Part shown: positions 47,701 to 60,546 of the stretch, piece by piece
Layout: the number at the start of each line of letters is the position of its first letter
Numbering within the stretch: the stretch's first letter is position 1
Assembly: GCA_029948255.1 (NCBI GenBank)
Contig: JALIZF010001407.1
Coordinates: forward strand, 231,258-295,257
Length of the DNA: 64,000 nt
Source of the DNA: Telmatactis stephensoni
Lineage: Eukaryota; Cnidaria; Anthozoa; Actiniaria; Isophelliidae
Direction: 5' to 3'
Position numbers and translations under genes: made by a program
Notes under the pieces: model-generated
Database searches by the model: none
Told to the model about the DNA's origin: nothing
The model's input: the letters and a program-made list of their open reading frames with translations, nothing else

Positions 47701-50700
47701 CAAATTCAAGCTTTGCCGTCTTCTCCTTCGAAAATTAAAAGACTTTCGGTCCACAGCACGAGACAGTAGCCGTGGTTTACGAGGATACAGCAGAGCTACA
47801 AGCTCCACTCTTTACTCTCCTCAGGCTAACAGACCCTCTAGTAATGTCTCGAACAGGTCATGGCCTGGTGTTCCTCTGAGGCATTTTGGTCGTCGTCCTT
47901 TGGGAAGTGCAACGAGTTTACCTGGAATGTTGCGGTTGGCTCTGAAAGATAATACAAATGAGCCAACAGAACAAGATAGAATAGAAGATGGTCTTAGTAA
48001 TGTCAATATTACGGGTAATATTTTACTGTAATGTATTTTTTCGCGGTCAGTATCCGAGCGAGCGTGAAAAACACACCTGCAGTCTGAGCCTGTACCAAAA
48101 GCCCAGTGAAGTATGCAGGCTAAATTTTCCCGCCATTTCAGAGCGCGCGCGCGCGCTTCTGTAAATTTCCCGCGCTTTCCGTTCCAGGTTGCATGCTGTC
48201 TAATTAGTTTTCTTAGTGCATGTACTTTGTACATGTGCTGTAGCAAAACTGAACATCAATAACCACAACATTAACAACGATCAACAACAAAATCTAAGTC
48301 GTATTTATTTTTCCATTTTGTCTTGAAAAATAGATGAAAAAAATGAGGAACCTCAAACAGGCGAACAAAGTGGACAAGAAACTGAGCAAACAACTACTCA
48401 AGACGACGGTGAATATCTTAAGACATCCTATATAAACTCGCTGCAGGTCTAATGTTTACCAATAATTTTCCTAGAAAACCAAGCAAAAGACAACGACAAT
48501 GGATCGGACTTGGAGTCAGAGTGTGTTGCAGAAGACGAGCTTCGAGCCGTGATGGAGTTTGGTGAACAAGACGACGCACAAACCGAGGCTGACGCAAAGA
48601 GTATAGCATCAAAGCATAAGATAACCCTGCAGGAACTCAAAGAACAAGCCATGGGTTCGGTACGTCTAGCTAAACTAATAGCAGAGATAATAAATAAAGT
48701 ATTTTAGATTCAGAGAAAATTCAATTAGTGGTCTTCAGTTGAAATGTTTGACTGAATTTCCATTTCAGTCATTTTCACGGTAATGTCAAAAAACAAATGT
48801 CAGTAAGCTTACTACAAATGGATCTGTTTGTATTCCCGAGTGTGTACAAAAGTCTTCTGTAATATCACTGCAAATCTACATGCCCACATTCAACCGATGA
48901 AGATCGTAGTAGCGCGATCGAAACTCGTCAAAAACTTTAGGTAAAAACAATCAGTGACAACCCCAAAAACGAATTTAATAACTATACCTGATTACTCAAT
49001 TTTCAAACCTGTTTGTATTATTTAACAAATAGATTCCTTTTTTCTGTGCGTCTTGCTCTAAAAATTGCACAGATGACGTGAAAATATGGTGAGAACCAAA
49101 AATTACTCCACAAGACGAAGTCAAATCTAAATGCTTCAACCATTCAGAGCGCGCGCAAGATTCTTGTGATTTCAGTAATTACACGGTTCTCGAACAATCA
49201 TAGCACTCGTAATATACCAGTTATTATCATGACATATCTTTGATAACCATTATAAGGCATTTGACCGAACAAATGATGCTGATGTTACCAGGAAAATTTT
49301 GATCATGATCGTTTTTGCATTTTGTAGATGCAAGGAATGACTTTATTTCGTGCGTTTCTGGAAGACACAGTTGGAATTCATTTATATAACTTCTGGCTCG
49401 ATGTTGAACAGTACAAAGACAGCTTACGGTCTGAACCTGAAGAAAGTACAAGAGAGCATAAGAATAGATTATTTAGGTAAGTCAATCATCGTTAATCGTC
49501 ACTCTTCACCGTGATCATCATAGTACCCTACTTCAAAGCGATCTGCGCTATTAATAGGATGCTGCAATTCAGTATAATTTATTGTCTGTTCTAATGTTGT
49601 GAATTTTTGTAGGGAAATTTTAGATAAATACAAGAACTACCTCACTCCTGATGCAAAGGTTTGTAAAGGACATATTACTCATTAGGGTTAGAGCAGATGT
49701 CCTATGACTGTGAAAACGGCACGGCACGGTTACGGACGTTCACGGCACTGATACGGTCACGGCACGGCGCGGCCCGCTTCAAACTCATACGAAATCTTCT
49801 CTAATTTCACGTGACTGAAAACAAAAGCTACTGGGTTACGGCGCGAAACTGAGGGAGGGAGACACAGGAAGTAACTTTAACTTCAACGATACGGATTCTA
49901 CTGGCTTAAGCGCCGAACCAAGCTCCATGGTTGTGATCATAAATTGCAATGGAGAAGTGAGGTCTAAAGACCTATATGCAAACCGGCTACCAACATCCAA
50001 TTGGTTGGCCCCCGAGTCGTCAGTTGTTGGCCGACAGTTAAAAAAAAAACCCAGCATTGGTGTGCTATGCTTTGGCGAATGTAATTTTAAGCATGTTTCA
50101 AACGCATTCAACGTGTTGGAACCATCAATACTGGGGCTTGTTGGCCAACATTGTCAGGAGCATTTCAGCTTGGGGCTTAAAATGTAAGGCTGTAACCATA
50201 GCCATTTATTAGCTGCTCTAACGAAGGTGTTGCGCGTAACTTGCAACTGGCGCATGTGACTTCCACACGCAGTAGTTGCAAGGGTGGGAACAAGGTGCGC
50301 GCAACGTTACAAGACAAGTTGAATTCGGTTGCTCTTCATGCTTGTACTAAACCGATCAGTAATAATTTTATTTCCTTAGGAACAAATTGACAGGGCGTTA
50401 TTTCACGGTGGCGTAACGCAAGACCTTTTTACGCGTACACAGTATGACATGTTACGTAGGTTGCGCTCGTATTGGGTGCCGCGGTTTCTTGTTCATTTGG
50501 AAAGGAATGAGGATTATAGGTAAGTTGTACAAATGCATAGATCATAAACCTATTTTTCGACCTGTGAAAAGATAATTTTTCATTATTTTGCTATGTACCT
50601 TCAAGATCATTTGGTTTCCTCGTCTTCATTTGTTAAATTTTCCTTCTTGACCGCCTCGATCTTCCACGTCTCCGTTACACCACATATTACTCTCTCTCTC

Positions 50701-53700
50701 TCTCGTCCTTTCACTTTTTTCTTTTTTTGGTCGGATCGCTTTATTTCTCTCATGTTTCTTATTCGTCCTATTACAACCCTTTCTCATCGCGTTGCTGCGT
50801 GTATCTATCCTCTTCCTTTCTCGTTTATTGCTACAGAAAGAAGTAGTCCATCTCAAAATTTATCAGGAATAACGTCTACATAAACATATTTTTACTGTTT
50901 CAGAGAAAACTATTTCGCTCGTGTGAATCCACGTGACCAGTATCGACCCAACTCCAATTTGAGTTTCTTTCCTTCTTTGTCATTGGTGCATTCGATACCA
51001 CCGCTTGGGGACTGGTGCCGAGAAATGATCCGCTCTCGTAAATGGGACCGCGATATTTTAATCAAAGACAAAAGACAAAAGTCTGTTGGTCAGCGGCTGA
51101 ACACCATACCAGAAGGGTTAGTATAACAAAGAATTGTTGAGGGTCAAGTGTTTGAACGAGTTCAGTGTCTCCATACTAGCTTACTAAATTGTTGTGTTCG
51201 GCGTTACTGCTTTCATTTCAGTGGCCTAGTTGATCCATTTATGTCTGCTTTGAAGGCCGAAAAGGATGCTGGTTTTCCTTTCAAAAGATATCTTCAAGGG
51301 TCAGTATCTAGCTAACGAGTTTATGATGATCTTAGCCTTTCAATGTTTCATCACTATTTACCGTTCGATCTCCACCTCCTCGATTCTAATTAAACTAATA
51401 TCAACCTTCCTCTGAGCACTAATGGAAGAGGGGGATAGATCGAGGCTACAACGGCCGACCGCGGAATAACACTTTGAGGCCGGGATCTTAGTATTAATGT
51501 CTTCACTTTTATCGTCATTGCCACCGTTCATGTTTTTCTCTTTGTTCGCTTAACAGACGAGACAAGACTCTATTAGCCCACATTTGTTTCTGGCTGGACG
51601 TCAAAGAGTTCTACGCTGCAGAAAAGCGCTCAGGAGACCGCTATTTAAGTCGATGCAACGCTTGGAACATTTTTAACACTTATCTGGCTCCAGGTAATTG
51701 TTGTTGTTGTTGTTGTGTTTATTTGTACTTTGAAATATCATGTTCATGAGCGCTCAAATAGCAATCATGGAAGCTGTCTTTTGTGTCGTTTGTATGGCGC
51801 AGAGCGCAGTCCCAATGCACTGAGAGGATAAGATATAGCAGTTTTCGTATCACTGGGAAAACGGTTACGACAGTAATTTGGAGTGTTTTATAGCCATTAC
51901 GGCACTGACACAGTCACAGTAAAATTGGTCTTTTCATATTAATATGAACACTGCCCTAGGACTATATATGTAGCTCTGTGACCTATATAGCGCTGTCTAA
52001 TATTGGTTTCTGATCATTGGTTAAAATTTAATCAGGTACAGAACTGAACATTGGAATTCATAAATCAGAGAGAAAAAGAATCGAAAATATTCTTCATTCT
52101 ACCGAGGAGCTTCCTGTTAACCTATTTGCAACAGTTGAGGTGAGAACGAACAAAAAATTAGTGGATAGATAGATGGATAGTGGAAGTAGGGAAGAAAGGG
52201 GAGGACGGAAGGACGGGGTCGGAGGGAGGGAGGAAGAGGTATATGAGTGACAAGCTAAGGAATGGATGAGTTCTGAACTCATGGAATCGTGGTTAGTGGT
52301 TGAATTTTATTCAAAAAGATTCCGAACAGTCATAGATACTAGAAATTATTCTTATATACTGTTATAGAATAATGTAGTTGGAGCATTAAGAATATCGTGG
52401 GAAGACTTCAAGGATTTCGACCGACATCGTTACCGCAAGTAAGAATCACGAGCAACATCACAAGTACATGTATAGTGGAAGATAAGAGCACTTAGCTACA
52501 CAGCGAGTTTCTAGGCACTCTACTCTACTCTGTCTACCACCACATTTAATACTCTGTGCGTACAACTCTCAGCTCACTAGTTCGTTTTCACTGAGGGAGG
52601 AAAACCGGAAGACTCGGAGAAAAACCCTCAAAGAAAGGAAGAGAACGAACTCACATGTGATGCCCCGTCCGGGAATCGAACCCGGGACGACAGAGGTGAC
52701 AGACCGGCGCTCCACCCTTGTAAGAGTTCTTACTTTCCTTTTTATTATGATAATAGGCCTCCTAAGAGTATATCCGAGCGCGTTCCTTCGTCTCATGCAT
52801 CTCAAGATGGGAAAGCTAAGGCTGGCCATTACTACTCTCCTACTACTGGACGATGGGTAAAAAGGTAAATAAAGCAATATGTTGTACAAGCGTTGTATTA
52901 TTTTTTTGACATGAGAAATTCAGTGTGTTTTTGTTCATTATTCGCGCGCATTGTAAGAGCAGGTTTTGTATGAGTGTGAAAGGCGCTGCGTCTAGTACAA
53001 ATTGTGGGCCCTCCTTCGTGGCTCCTCTTTTTCATTTGGGCTTCCTGTGTGTGTCCATATATAAAGAGCCCAAATATAAAGAGGAGAGGCGAGGGATATG
53101 GCCCAGAATCTGGACTAGATCTCCCAGCCCCTACTCAAAGTTACGGTTTCTAAAGATAGTGGCAAGGTCTGCCTGACCGATTTGGTATTGGGTAGCTATT
53201 GGGTTTTTCACAGCAACATTGCCTGGAGGCTCCAACAATTCTGGCAACAATTCTACGTCAAGAGCTGGTGAGAGAGTGAACTTCAAACGTTGCCTGGTCG
53301 AGTTAACGTGTATTTCTTACGTTTCCAGACATCCAGGCTCATCACCGTCTGAACGCGGACGTCGTCTTTACACGTCACTTGCAATATCTGAAGAGATCGA
53401 TGCTACACGATCATCGTCATCTTCACCTAAGCGTTCTTTCATCCCTCCACCGCCTTCCCCTAGCAAAAAGTCCAAAGGCGCTAAGAATAAAAGGAAAGTA
53501 AAAGGGAATAACAAGAATGTTGTGGTTAGAAGGAAAAAGAAGAATACTACAGTAGCTAGCACTTCTGATGAAGAGGATTCTGATTCTACTGACGAGAAAC
53601 CGGAAAAACCGGCCCAACAAGTTGAACCGGATTTTGTCGACGTTGTGGAGAATAAGGGGTGAGTTGGATCGATACGATCATATGGAGACAAAGAACGAAT

Positions 53701-53777
53701 TCATTTTGGAGACATACAAGGAATGAATGAGCGAACTGGATTGATTAGCTGTTTAATTGATTAGTTGATTGATTGAC

Positions 53778-53846
<69 letters not shown>

Positions 53847-56779
53847 TTATTAATATCTAAACAAATGTTCATCGATGGCCCTCCCAAATCCTACCTTTTG
53901 TACTTCACATATTCCACTCCTCTCTATTTTTCTACTCCTAAGTTTCTTATGTTTTATCTTCTCAGGACAATGGCAGCGTTTAAACAGTATGTACAAAACA
54001 TGGAAGGCCGCCAAGCTTTCAACCAGCTGGTTATGTACCTAGAAATCGAACAATATTTTGCGATTTTGCCCTCAAAGAAAATGCAAAAAGCCCAACAGTC
54101 CTCAAACATTTACAAGTAAGTAAAGCAATCTTGTAGACCACATAGTATTGCAGGATAGAAATACTTTATCGGGTAAGCTAACGGACCCGTGAAATTATCG
54201 GGTCTCTCGAGGAACGGGCCCCCGGTTATGCTCTTCTGTTTGGTGTCCAATCATTTCTTAAATACGATAAGTTCTTCGAATGCTTGGGTATTTAATTAAT
54301 GAAAATGAAGCAATTCTTGTTGCCCAAATTTCCTTTCGGTCGTGCAATCACCAATCGCCGATTGCCATCGCCATTCGCCCCGTCAACCTTTTTTGAAATA
54401 GCTATATACAACCAATGAAAGATATTGTAATGAACAATTTCAGATACTGTAATAAGTAATGAGTAATATGTAATATCCTCTTTTAATTTCACTCCTTTTA
54501 ATTTCTCTCCTTTTTTCTTTATGACAGAACATTCTTTGATCCGTCTTCCAGAAGGTGAGATATTTTATGCTGTATTCAAGTTAGACCTCCCTCGAATTCG
54601 CCCCGTGCAGACAAATAATAGTTTCAAGTTGAGGTTGGATGGGCATGACACTGCAACAAAACGATTGCGCATGCGCGACATTTCGAAGGCTTACGCGCGT
54701 CTGCGTCCTGATCATATATGCATATTGCATATATACCATCATTTATTTAATATTGATTAATTTATATTTATTTCTTTTGTACAAAACTCCTAGTATAGTC
54801 ATTACTGAATTAGGAGTAAACCTATTAAAGTATTAAAGTATCACAGGAATCCCAAGCAATATTTTTTGAATATTTTTCTTTAGATTTTCCCATATCATAT
54901 CCTTGAGCAGGTTTCTTTAGTACTATTAGAAAAAGGAAGGCAACAGAATATACTACAAAGTCCTTAACCTCTGTGTTTTAATGCCGAATGTTTTCACCAA
55001 TGAATGAAATTATTTTATTATTTTTATAAATTCCAAGGTCTGTTACTCTTCCTTCTCAAATGTTGAGTCAAGTAGACGCTGAGCGGCCCACAACTCCTGT
55101 ACTACTGGAAGCACAACAAGCTGTGAAATCAGACGTAGAGATTTATTTTAAGTCATTTTTTAAGGTAAGGTATTTCTTTGTAAGTTTTCATCCATCTTCA
55201 TCACTGTGAGCTTCAGTGAAAAGTTACTTTTTTGTTTGTGGTTTGTACAGTTGAACCTCCGATAACCGGGCACTCTCGGGACTTGAAATTGGTGTCCGCT
55301 TGCGAGAGGTGTCCTCTTATAGGACTTGTCAAGTTTGTCAGGAGAAGGGACCGCTGTCCGCTAACGAGGGGTGTCCTGTTATGGGAATTTAAAAATGTAG
55401 AGTTTGTTAGGAGAAGAGACCAAGAGCTGCTGTCCACTTATGAGAGGTGCCCGCTTATGGAGGTCAAAAATGTAGAGTTTGTTAGGAGAAGAGACCAAGG
55501 GCTGCTGTAAGAGATGTCCTCTTATGGGAATTTAAAAATGTAGAGTTTGTTAAGACAAGGGACCGAAGGTTGCTGTCCGCTTATGGGAGGTGCCCGCTTA
55601 CCGGAGGTGTCCGTAGTGGAGGTTCGACTGTGATTGTCATTCTCTTTTCGTTACACAGCATTCCCAAGATTCTATCTCCAAACGTACTGGCGAAGGAACG
55701 GTGCCAGGTACACCAAACCAAGGAAGTAAATTAGACGGCTTGGAAACGCAACAGAGCTTTCTTCAATTTTACAAAAGAAAAGCGCAGAAAAAGGCCAAGG
55801 TCAGTATGTATACCACAGTCGTGATACTGCTCTATCTGTTGTTGATCCTTGAGTAAGGGTAGCATAGTGGGAAAGTCGCGGATGAAAGAGCCAGTTTGCC
55901 CGTTTATTCAAATAGAGGTAGGGTTACACTAGTACTATAGGCTTAACTATATTGTTTGCTGTTCTCAAGGAAGACTTCATCTTGATCAGGCCTTTAGACC
56001 CTGTTTACAAGAAGGTAGAGCAACCCTACCATCATGACTAACCATTCAAGATGAAGTCTTCCTTGAGAACAGCAAACAATATGCCACTTTTTCTGTCTGC
56101 GGCAAGACAGTTACACCGTGTGTCCACCCCCGCAATGCTACACTCAACGTTACAGTAAAAGTTGTAGATTGAAGTAGAACTTGATCCTAAACCTGTTGCG
56201 CACATAAATGCATGCGACAAGGGGTGTACACACAGTACAACTGTGTTGCGTTAAAAGCAGAAAACGTAAACGTTGCAATAAAAGTTGCGGCGCATCGTAG
56301 TTAGGTGTGCCTTTAAATACCCTTGATTTCTGTTTCATATGTCCCCTACGCAACTCACGGTACTCCGTTTTTGTTCACTACAGAACACAGGGCGTGTACA
56401 GCCGACCAAGGACGACCGAGAGGATTTCAAACGAACTTTACAATCTACACATGGACGTCTATCAACAAAACTCGAATTATTCCGTCGATATTTACAAAAT
56501 CATGGTGACCATGACAGTTTTCCAAAGCTAGAGAACGATCTGTTCTTTTATCTCGAGGTTCAGAAGTTGAAGGTGAGCTGAGAGTTGTGGTGTACTTTAG
56601 GGATCATTCTTAGGACTTTTTATTGACCTATTATGATCATGATCTCATTTTGTTGCCATCCAAAACTTTTAGAATTCATTATATATATGGAATAATATAT
56701 AAGTATTCAGTATTTCATATCGATCTCTTTTGCCTTTTTAGGATCTTTTCAACTACATGGACGATGTAAGTATCATCAT

Positions 56780-56811
<32 letters not shown>

Positions 56812-58458
56812 TCATCATTTTATCAGATCAAACAACCGAAAATAAAAAAATTACCTGTAGTGATTTCTCGTCAGTATTGTCATTTTACCACGGTTGACAT
56901 GTGTTTTATCTTTTTTCCTTTAGACCTCACTCAACAGAAAAGTCGAAACGATTATTGAATGTTTTCTGGATTCAGCGACCCCACCTTGGCTCCAGGTACA
57001 TCATTACATATACATCTATTTTATGCCTAACAGATGATATGTTTATTTTAAAAGCCATCGCACAGGCGATCCTATGGTATGAACTGCGTCGATCTTTTGA
57101 AGGCTTATGACTGTTATATGACTTTTTCAAGTTTTCAAGTTTCAAGTTTCACTTTTATTCACTCAATAATATAAAAATTAGGTACTACCTAATAGCGGAG
57201 CTTCCATTTAAATAAATAATCAAAAACTATTAGGCAGGATTCAAAGTTATGGTCACGGTATAGTTACATTACAGAGAAGTTCGTACCCTATCGTTTTGTT
57301 TTGTTTTGATTGTTTGTTTGTTTTTTGTTTTTGTTTTCATGTGACATCTGATTGAACAATTTGTTGCTTAGATTGACATTGGTCCTGAACTGGCTGCAAA
57401 AATCATCCACAAAGCTCAGACTTTTTCAACGGCTAAAAGAGCATCTCGTGAAAACAAGGACCCTGGATTGTTTGACGAGGCGCAAGCTATACTCTTCAAA
57501 GAACTTCTCCCGTACTGGGCGGGATTCTGTAAGTCTTACAAACCTCCTGAGGACGATGGGAGCGTCAAACTACCACGTAAGGACCAGTATATTTCTTTTC
57601 TAAAGGTGTTGATTTTAAAATAAAATCTTTTAACTGCCGCCCGGCCGGTTGGGTCATTTGGTTGAGTGCCAGTGCGGAAGGCAGGGCTCGATTCTCCGAC
57701 CGCACCAAAGTTCTGCCTTTGTAATTACATCTACAAATGGTTAGACCTTCACGTCTTGTCGGATAAGGACGTTAAACAGTAGACCTCGTCTCTCCAAAAC
57801 TACTATACAAAGCCTTGCAGTGGAGGGGCGTGAAAGAACCCGCACCGCTATATATTCGGGGAGATCAGGCCATGAAGACTTAATCACTTCCGCAGGCTAC
57901 TTCTGCATTGGGTTTCCTGTGGTAGTATAGTAGTTGCCGGTGTATGTGGTCTGTCCTATTACACTACAGGACCCACTGTCAATTGGCTGTTGTGGTGTCC
58001 CTGTCCTTGTAGAGAGGGAAAATTGATAAATCTAAATTAAAATGAACAAATTGTATTTCGTGTACTTCCATAACAGCAACAAAGCAGGAGAAAATCCTTC
58101 AAAGACGTTACAACGAGTTTGTCAAATACCAAGCCGTGACAGAAACCATCATCCTACCCCCAGTGAGTCCAGCTATTGGTCAGTCAAAGACGGAAGCAAC
58201 ATTCTCTGTCTCTGATGGAATGAGATGGAAGGTAAGTAATGATTTCAAGGAATTTTGCTTACTGTATAAACCAATGCTGTTACAAAGTGCGTCAAAATGG
58301 AACTGAATTTTCTGTGTTTTTTCTTTGTTTTAAAGGATCGAAGAGAAGTTGATTCAGCAAGCGTTAAGTCCAGTGCACAAGGAAGTGTTGCGGGCGCAGG
58401 TCGCAGAACGAGTAGCTTGGGCGGTTCTTCTATTCATCAGATTGAAGTCGGTAGTTAA
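44757..58458 (+). CDS. RGS22: RGS22-like multi-RGS-domain protein
   Basis: Twenty-six exons with fully consistent phases give 1147 aa: 44757-44763, 46555-46643, 46945-47114, 47686-48014, 48334-48408, 48475-48659, 49328-49476, 49613-49658, 50380-50519, 50904-51116, 51222-51299, 51557-51693, 52036-52139, 52368-52438, 52757-52864, 53329-53658, 53966-54115, 54528-54554, 55038-55164, 55659-55799, 56384-56572, 56742-56765, 56924-56995, 57372-57576, 58077-58231, 58336-58458. FVEYFNTFLALP and WVKKERLPLFL mark the RGS22-type N terminus. RGS-like modules are seen at about 286-400 (LFRAFLEDTVGIHLYNFWLD), 480-600 (ICFWLDVKEFY), 744-845 (AFNQLVMYLEIEQYF) and 895-1055 (LFFYLEVQKLK; PPWLQIDIGPELAAKIIHKA). 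Residues 634-743 are Ser/Lys-rich and disordered. RGS domains bind G-alpha subunits and speed GTP hydrolysis; mammalian RGS22 is testis-enriched. The 7-bp first exon (ATGAAAG) is the weakest part of the model. Confidence 0.87.
44764..46554. other. Intron 1 of the RGS22-like gene
   Basis: AT-rich sequence of 1.8 kb without recognisable exon or element. A short imperfect repeat with GGGTAGCAA occurs twice near 45630 and 45664. A non-coding leader exon cannot be excluded. Confidence 0.35.
46766..46786. repeat. 21-bp poly(G) tract
   Basis: An uninterrupted run of 21 G, followed by AGGGGAGTGGG, in intron 2 of the RGS22-like gene about 160 bp before the exon 3 acceptor. It is capable of forming G-quadruplex structures. 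Confidence 0.9.
47234..47357. mobile_element. 124-bp MITE in RGS22-like intron 3
   Basis: TATACAAGGAAGGTTTTGGT and its inverse (ACCAAAAATCTTCCTTGTATA) bound a unit filled with TTTTGGTAAA / TTAGTTTTA repeats. No coding capacity. Confidence 0.65.
49690..49803. mobile_element. 114-bp MITE with CGGCACGG core
   Basis: The left end AGAGCAGATGTCCTATGACT and the right end CTCATACGAAATCTTCTCT are imperfect inverses. The core repeats ACGGCACGG and TCACGGCAC. Relatives at 41044-41250 and about 51838-51945. In intron 8. Confidence 0.6.
51838..51945. repeat. Diverged copy of the CGGCACTGACAC repeat family
   Basis: TTTTCGTATCACTGGGAAAA and ACGGCACTGACACAGTCACA match the family at 41044 and 49690. In intron 12; ends uncertain. 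Confidence 0.45.
52579..52720 (-). mobile_element. Short tRNA-derived SINE, family 2, reverse orientation
   Basis: On the minus strand it reads GGGTGGAGCGCCGGTCTGTC, then a B box GGTTCGATTCCC, then CATCACATGTGAGTTCG and AGGGTTTTTCTCCGAG, the same family as 39404-39551. It lies just ahead of exon 15 of the RGS22-like gene. Confidence 0.7.
53765..53846. repeat. (TTGA)n microsatellite
   Basis: About 20 GATT/TTGA units in intron 16, starting with a few imperfect units at 53752. Confidence 0.9.
54116..54527. other. Intron 17 of the RGS22-like gene
   Basis: No exon or clear repeat seen in this 412-bp intron. Confidence 0.35.
55248..55630. mobile_element. 383-bp Tigger/pogo-like MITE with internal tandem repeats
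   Basis: The ends CAGTTGAACCTCCG and the inverse of CAGTCGAACCTCCA, with TA before the left end, fit pogo-type (Tc1/mariner) non-autonomous elements. The body is repeated units of about 60-75 bp with GTCCGCTTATG.GAGGTG and AATGTAGAGTTTGTTAGGAG. The 92-codon frame across it is a repeat product. In intron 19. Confidence 0.65.
55949..56081. repeat. Long-arm hairpin in intron 20
   Basis: ATATTGTTTGCTGTTCTCAA near 55949 pairs with TTGAGAACAGCAAACAATAT at the right end. The arms match over about 37 bp (through GGAAGACTTCATCTTGA), with a loop of roughly 60 bases. Confidence 0.7.
56771..56818. repeat. (ATC)n/(ACC)n microsatellite
   Basis: A run of ATC and ACC triplets six bases after the exon 22 donor site; its nearness to the donor could affect splicing of this 24-bp exon. 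Confidence 0.85.
57169..57222 (+). mobile_element. Terminal fragment of the TA-flanked element family
   Basis: AAAATTAGGTACTACCTAAT followed by AGCGGAGCTTCCATTTAAAT matches the left end of 4398-14056 over about 50 bp, then diverges. In intron 23 of the RGS22-like gene. Confidence 0.65.
57638..57966 (+). mobile_element. tRNA-derived SINE, family 1, third copy
   Basis: The tRNA-like head CCGGCCGGTTGGGTCATTTG is followed by a decayed B box GGCTCGATTCTCC and a body with CTGCCTTTGTAATTACATCT and GGTTAGACCTTCACGTCTTG, as in 15931 and 27533. In intron 24. Confidence 0.65.
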
Positions 58459-60546
58459 CGATGATTTCTTCTAGAATCATTGATCGCCAAAAGAAATAAT
58501 TCCTCTCTTTGGCCACTTTAGGGAGTGGCAGATTTAGCATGAAGTGGGCTGTTCTCTGTGCCTTGTGTGAATAGGGATTTTAAAAGCTTCTTAATCAGTG
58601 TAAATAGAAGGGGTTGGGTATCACTTTATCAGTCAAAATCTGTAAATTAAATAGAAAAGTTGGAAAATAGCGCTAATTTATTTTTATGTATGTTAAGTAT
58701 ATTTTAAGAGTTAGTAAAATCGCGATAATGTGGAAAATAATTATGCAGTGAATGCTGTTAGTGACTGGTGAGGGAGTTGAGTAGGTAGACTCGGAAATTC
58801 CCAAATGTCTGTCGGCAATCAACGACTGACAGAACGCTTTAATTGCAAAAACGTTTTACAATCAACTGATGTGGAAACACCACGGTCAACATAAAACCGC
58901 TTCTAAAATAAGTGCCCGACACACCCATACGCAAGCGGAACACACCAAAACACTTCCTGTTTGCATTAATTAACTTGTTAACAATTCATTAGAACTTCCT
59001 ATTTGTATTGCCAAGCCTTTACAAAACATCTATCCACTGCAAATTCTTTTAGTGTTCCTTGAAAAACTATAGAAATTCTAACAAGATCAGTTGTTTTTGG
59101 TATGTACTACGTGACCTTAAAGTCTTCACGAGTACTTGTAGTTGTACACAAAATGACAAGCGCTAGCCCCGATTGCATAGATGTCGTAATTGTTTACCAA
59201 CCAGCATTCAAAAAGTTCCGTATTTAGTTCTTTTGTTCAAAAACGGAAGAACAAGTGTTTGGACACGCGCGAGGAAAGCGACAAGGAAGTCAATACGTCT
59301 CCTCCCAACAAATATAAAACAACCTGTTCCAAATATCTTGTTTTCGGAGAGATTCCTGTACCTAAATCTTATTGACATCCTACATTCTAACAAAGTCTTT
59401 AATTTATCTACAACAGAGGCGCCTAAAGAGTAAGGTAGCCACTGCTTTTAAGCAGTTAAAACCGCTGACTCCTCGAATTCTATTCTATTCCTTTTTTAAG
59501 GCGAACAACAATTATAAAAGCGTGTATTGTCATTTTGAAGACACTCTACAAACATGGTCGCAATTCTTGCATTAAACCGGCTCGGGAGCCTACGCGACCA
59601 ATTATAATTAACGTTTCATTTAGTTCAGCAAGTAACCAAGAAACCATATATATTAAGCCCTACTCCCCTGTGTTATTTTGTCTTAGTTTTATTCATGTTT
59701 TTTGTTAAAATTGTCAAAAGAAATGTAAATATTTTGATCTTCATGTCGAAATAATGGAAATGACTTGTCTAATCCTCTGCGTGACGCAGCATTGTAGATG
59801 GACGTCATCAGCTTTGCTTCTAGAAAATATCATGTTGCCAAGAGCTCGGAGGTATTGAACAACAAATACACTTTATCAGTGTGTTTCATCTTTAAGAAAA
59901 GCAACACTTTTTAACAAAAAGGAAAGTTGATAATTTGTTTTGAGATTAAAAACGTGTTGCATAACATGCTTCCTTGTCCATTAGCTACTAGAACGTGTTG
60001 ACTTAATATTTTAACTGGGATTTTATCTGAATAACCGTACGCATTCCGTAAAAGTATGATACGTTTTCACAGTAGACGTTTTCCGTAAAAGTACGCTACG
60101 TTTTCAATATAATTCATGATCTATACTATTTTCCCATGTATAAATCTAATCAAGGGGACTATTGTTTTTAGGTAAAACAACTACTACGAACTTTACTGAG
60201 AATTGTACATCACTCGAAAAGGTCTCAAACTAAAACAAACAAATTGACAAAACTATTTTTAAAATGGTGGACTCATCTGAAAATTGTCAAAAGTAAGCAC
60301 TGAAGTGAATTCTTGTTTTTAATTTCTCATAGTTAGTTCTCTAAGTTGATTCATTAAAGAATTGTGGGCTTATGACATCGAGTTATTAGCCAATAAACAC
60401 ACAAGCTAAGACTTCAATGATAATGCACTATTGACGAAACGTCACAGTAGACAATGGACCATTTGACTACGGAATTCGAGGCTGACTCTATTATTGTACA
60501 CTGTACATAAAGTTTAGGCCCACACAAATTAGAGTCACTACTTGGC
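58459..60546. other. 3' flank of the RGS22-like gene and intergenic spacer
   Basis: About 2 kb with no convincing exon. An AATAAA is present at about 60391, too far to be a sure poly(A) site for the RGS22-like gene. The frames near 59173-59433 lack splice support or any recognisable motif. Confidence 0.4.

Noticed and set aside
53219..53328. Upstream extension of exon 16 of the RGS22-like gene (SNNSGNN frame)
   Set aside because: The acceptor at 53328 gives exact phase agreement with exon 15; the upstream frame would need a TTG start and lies in intron.
59173..59575. Overlapping frames of 60-86 codons
   Set aside because: No splice signals in phase, no motif, and they lie between two well-supported genes in AT-rich sequence.
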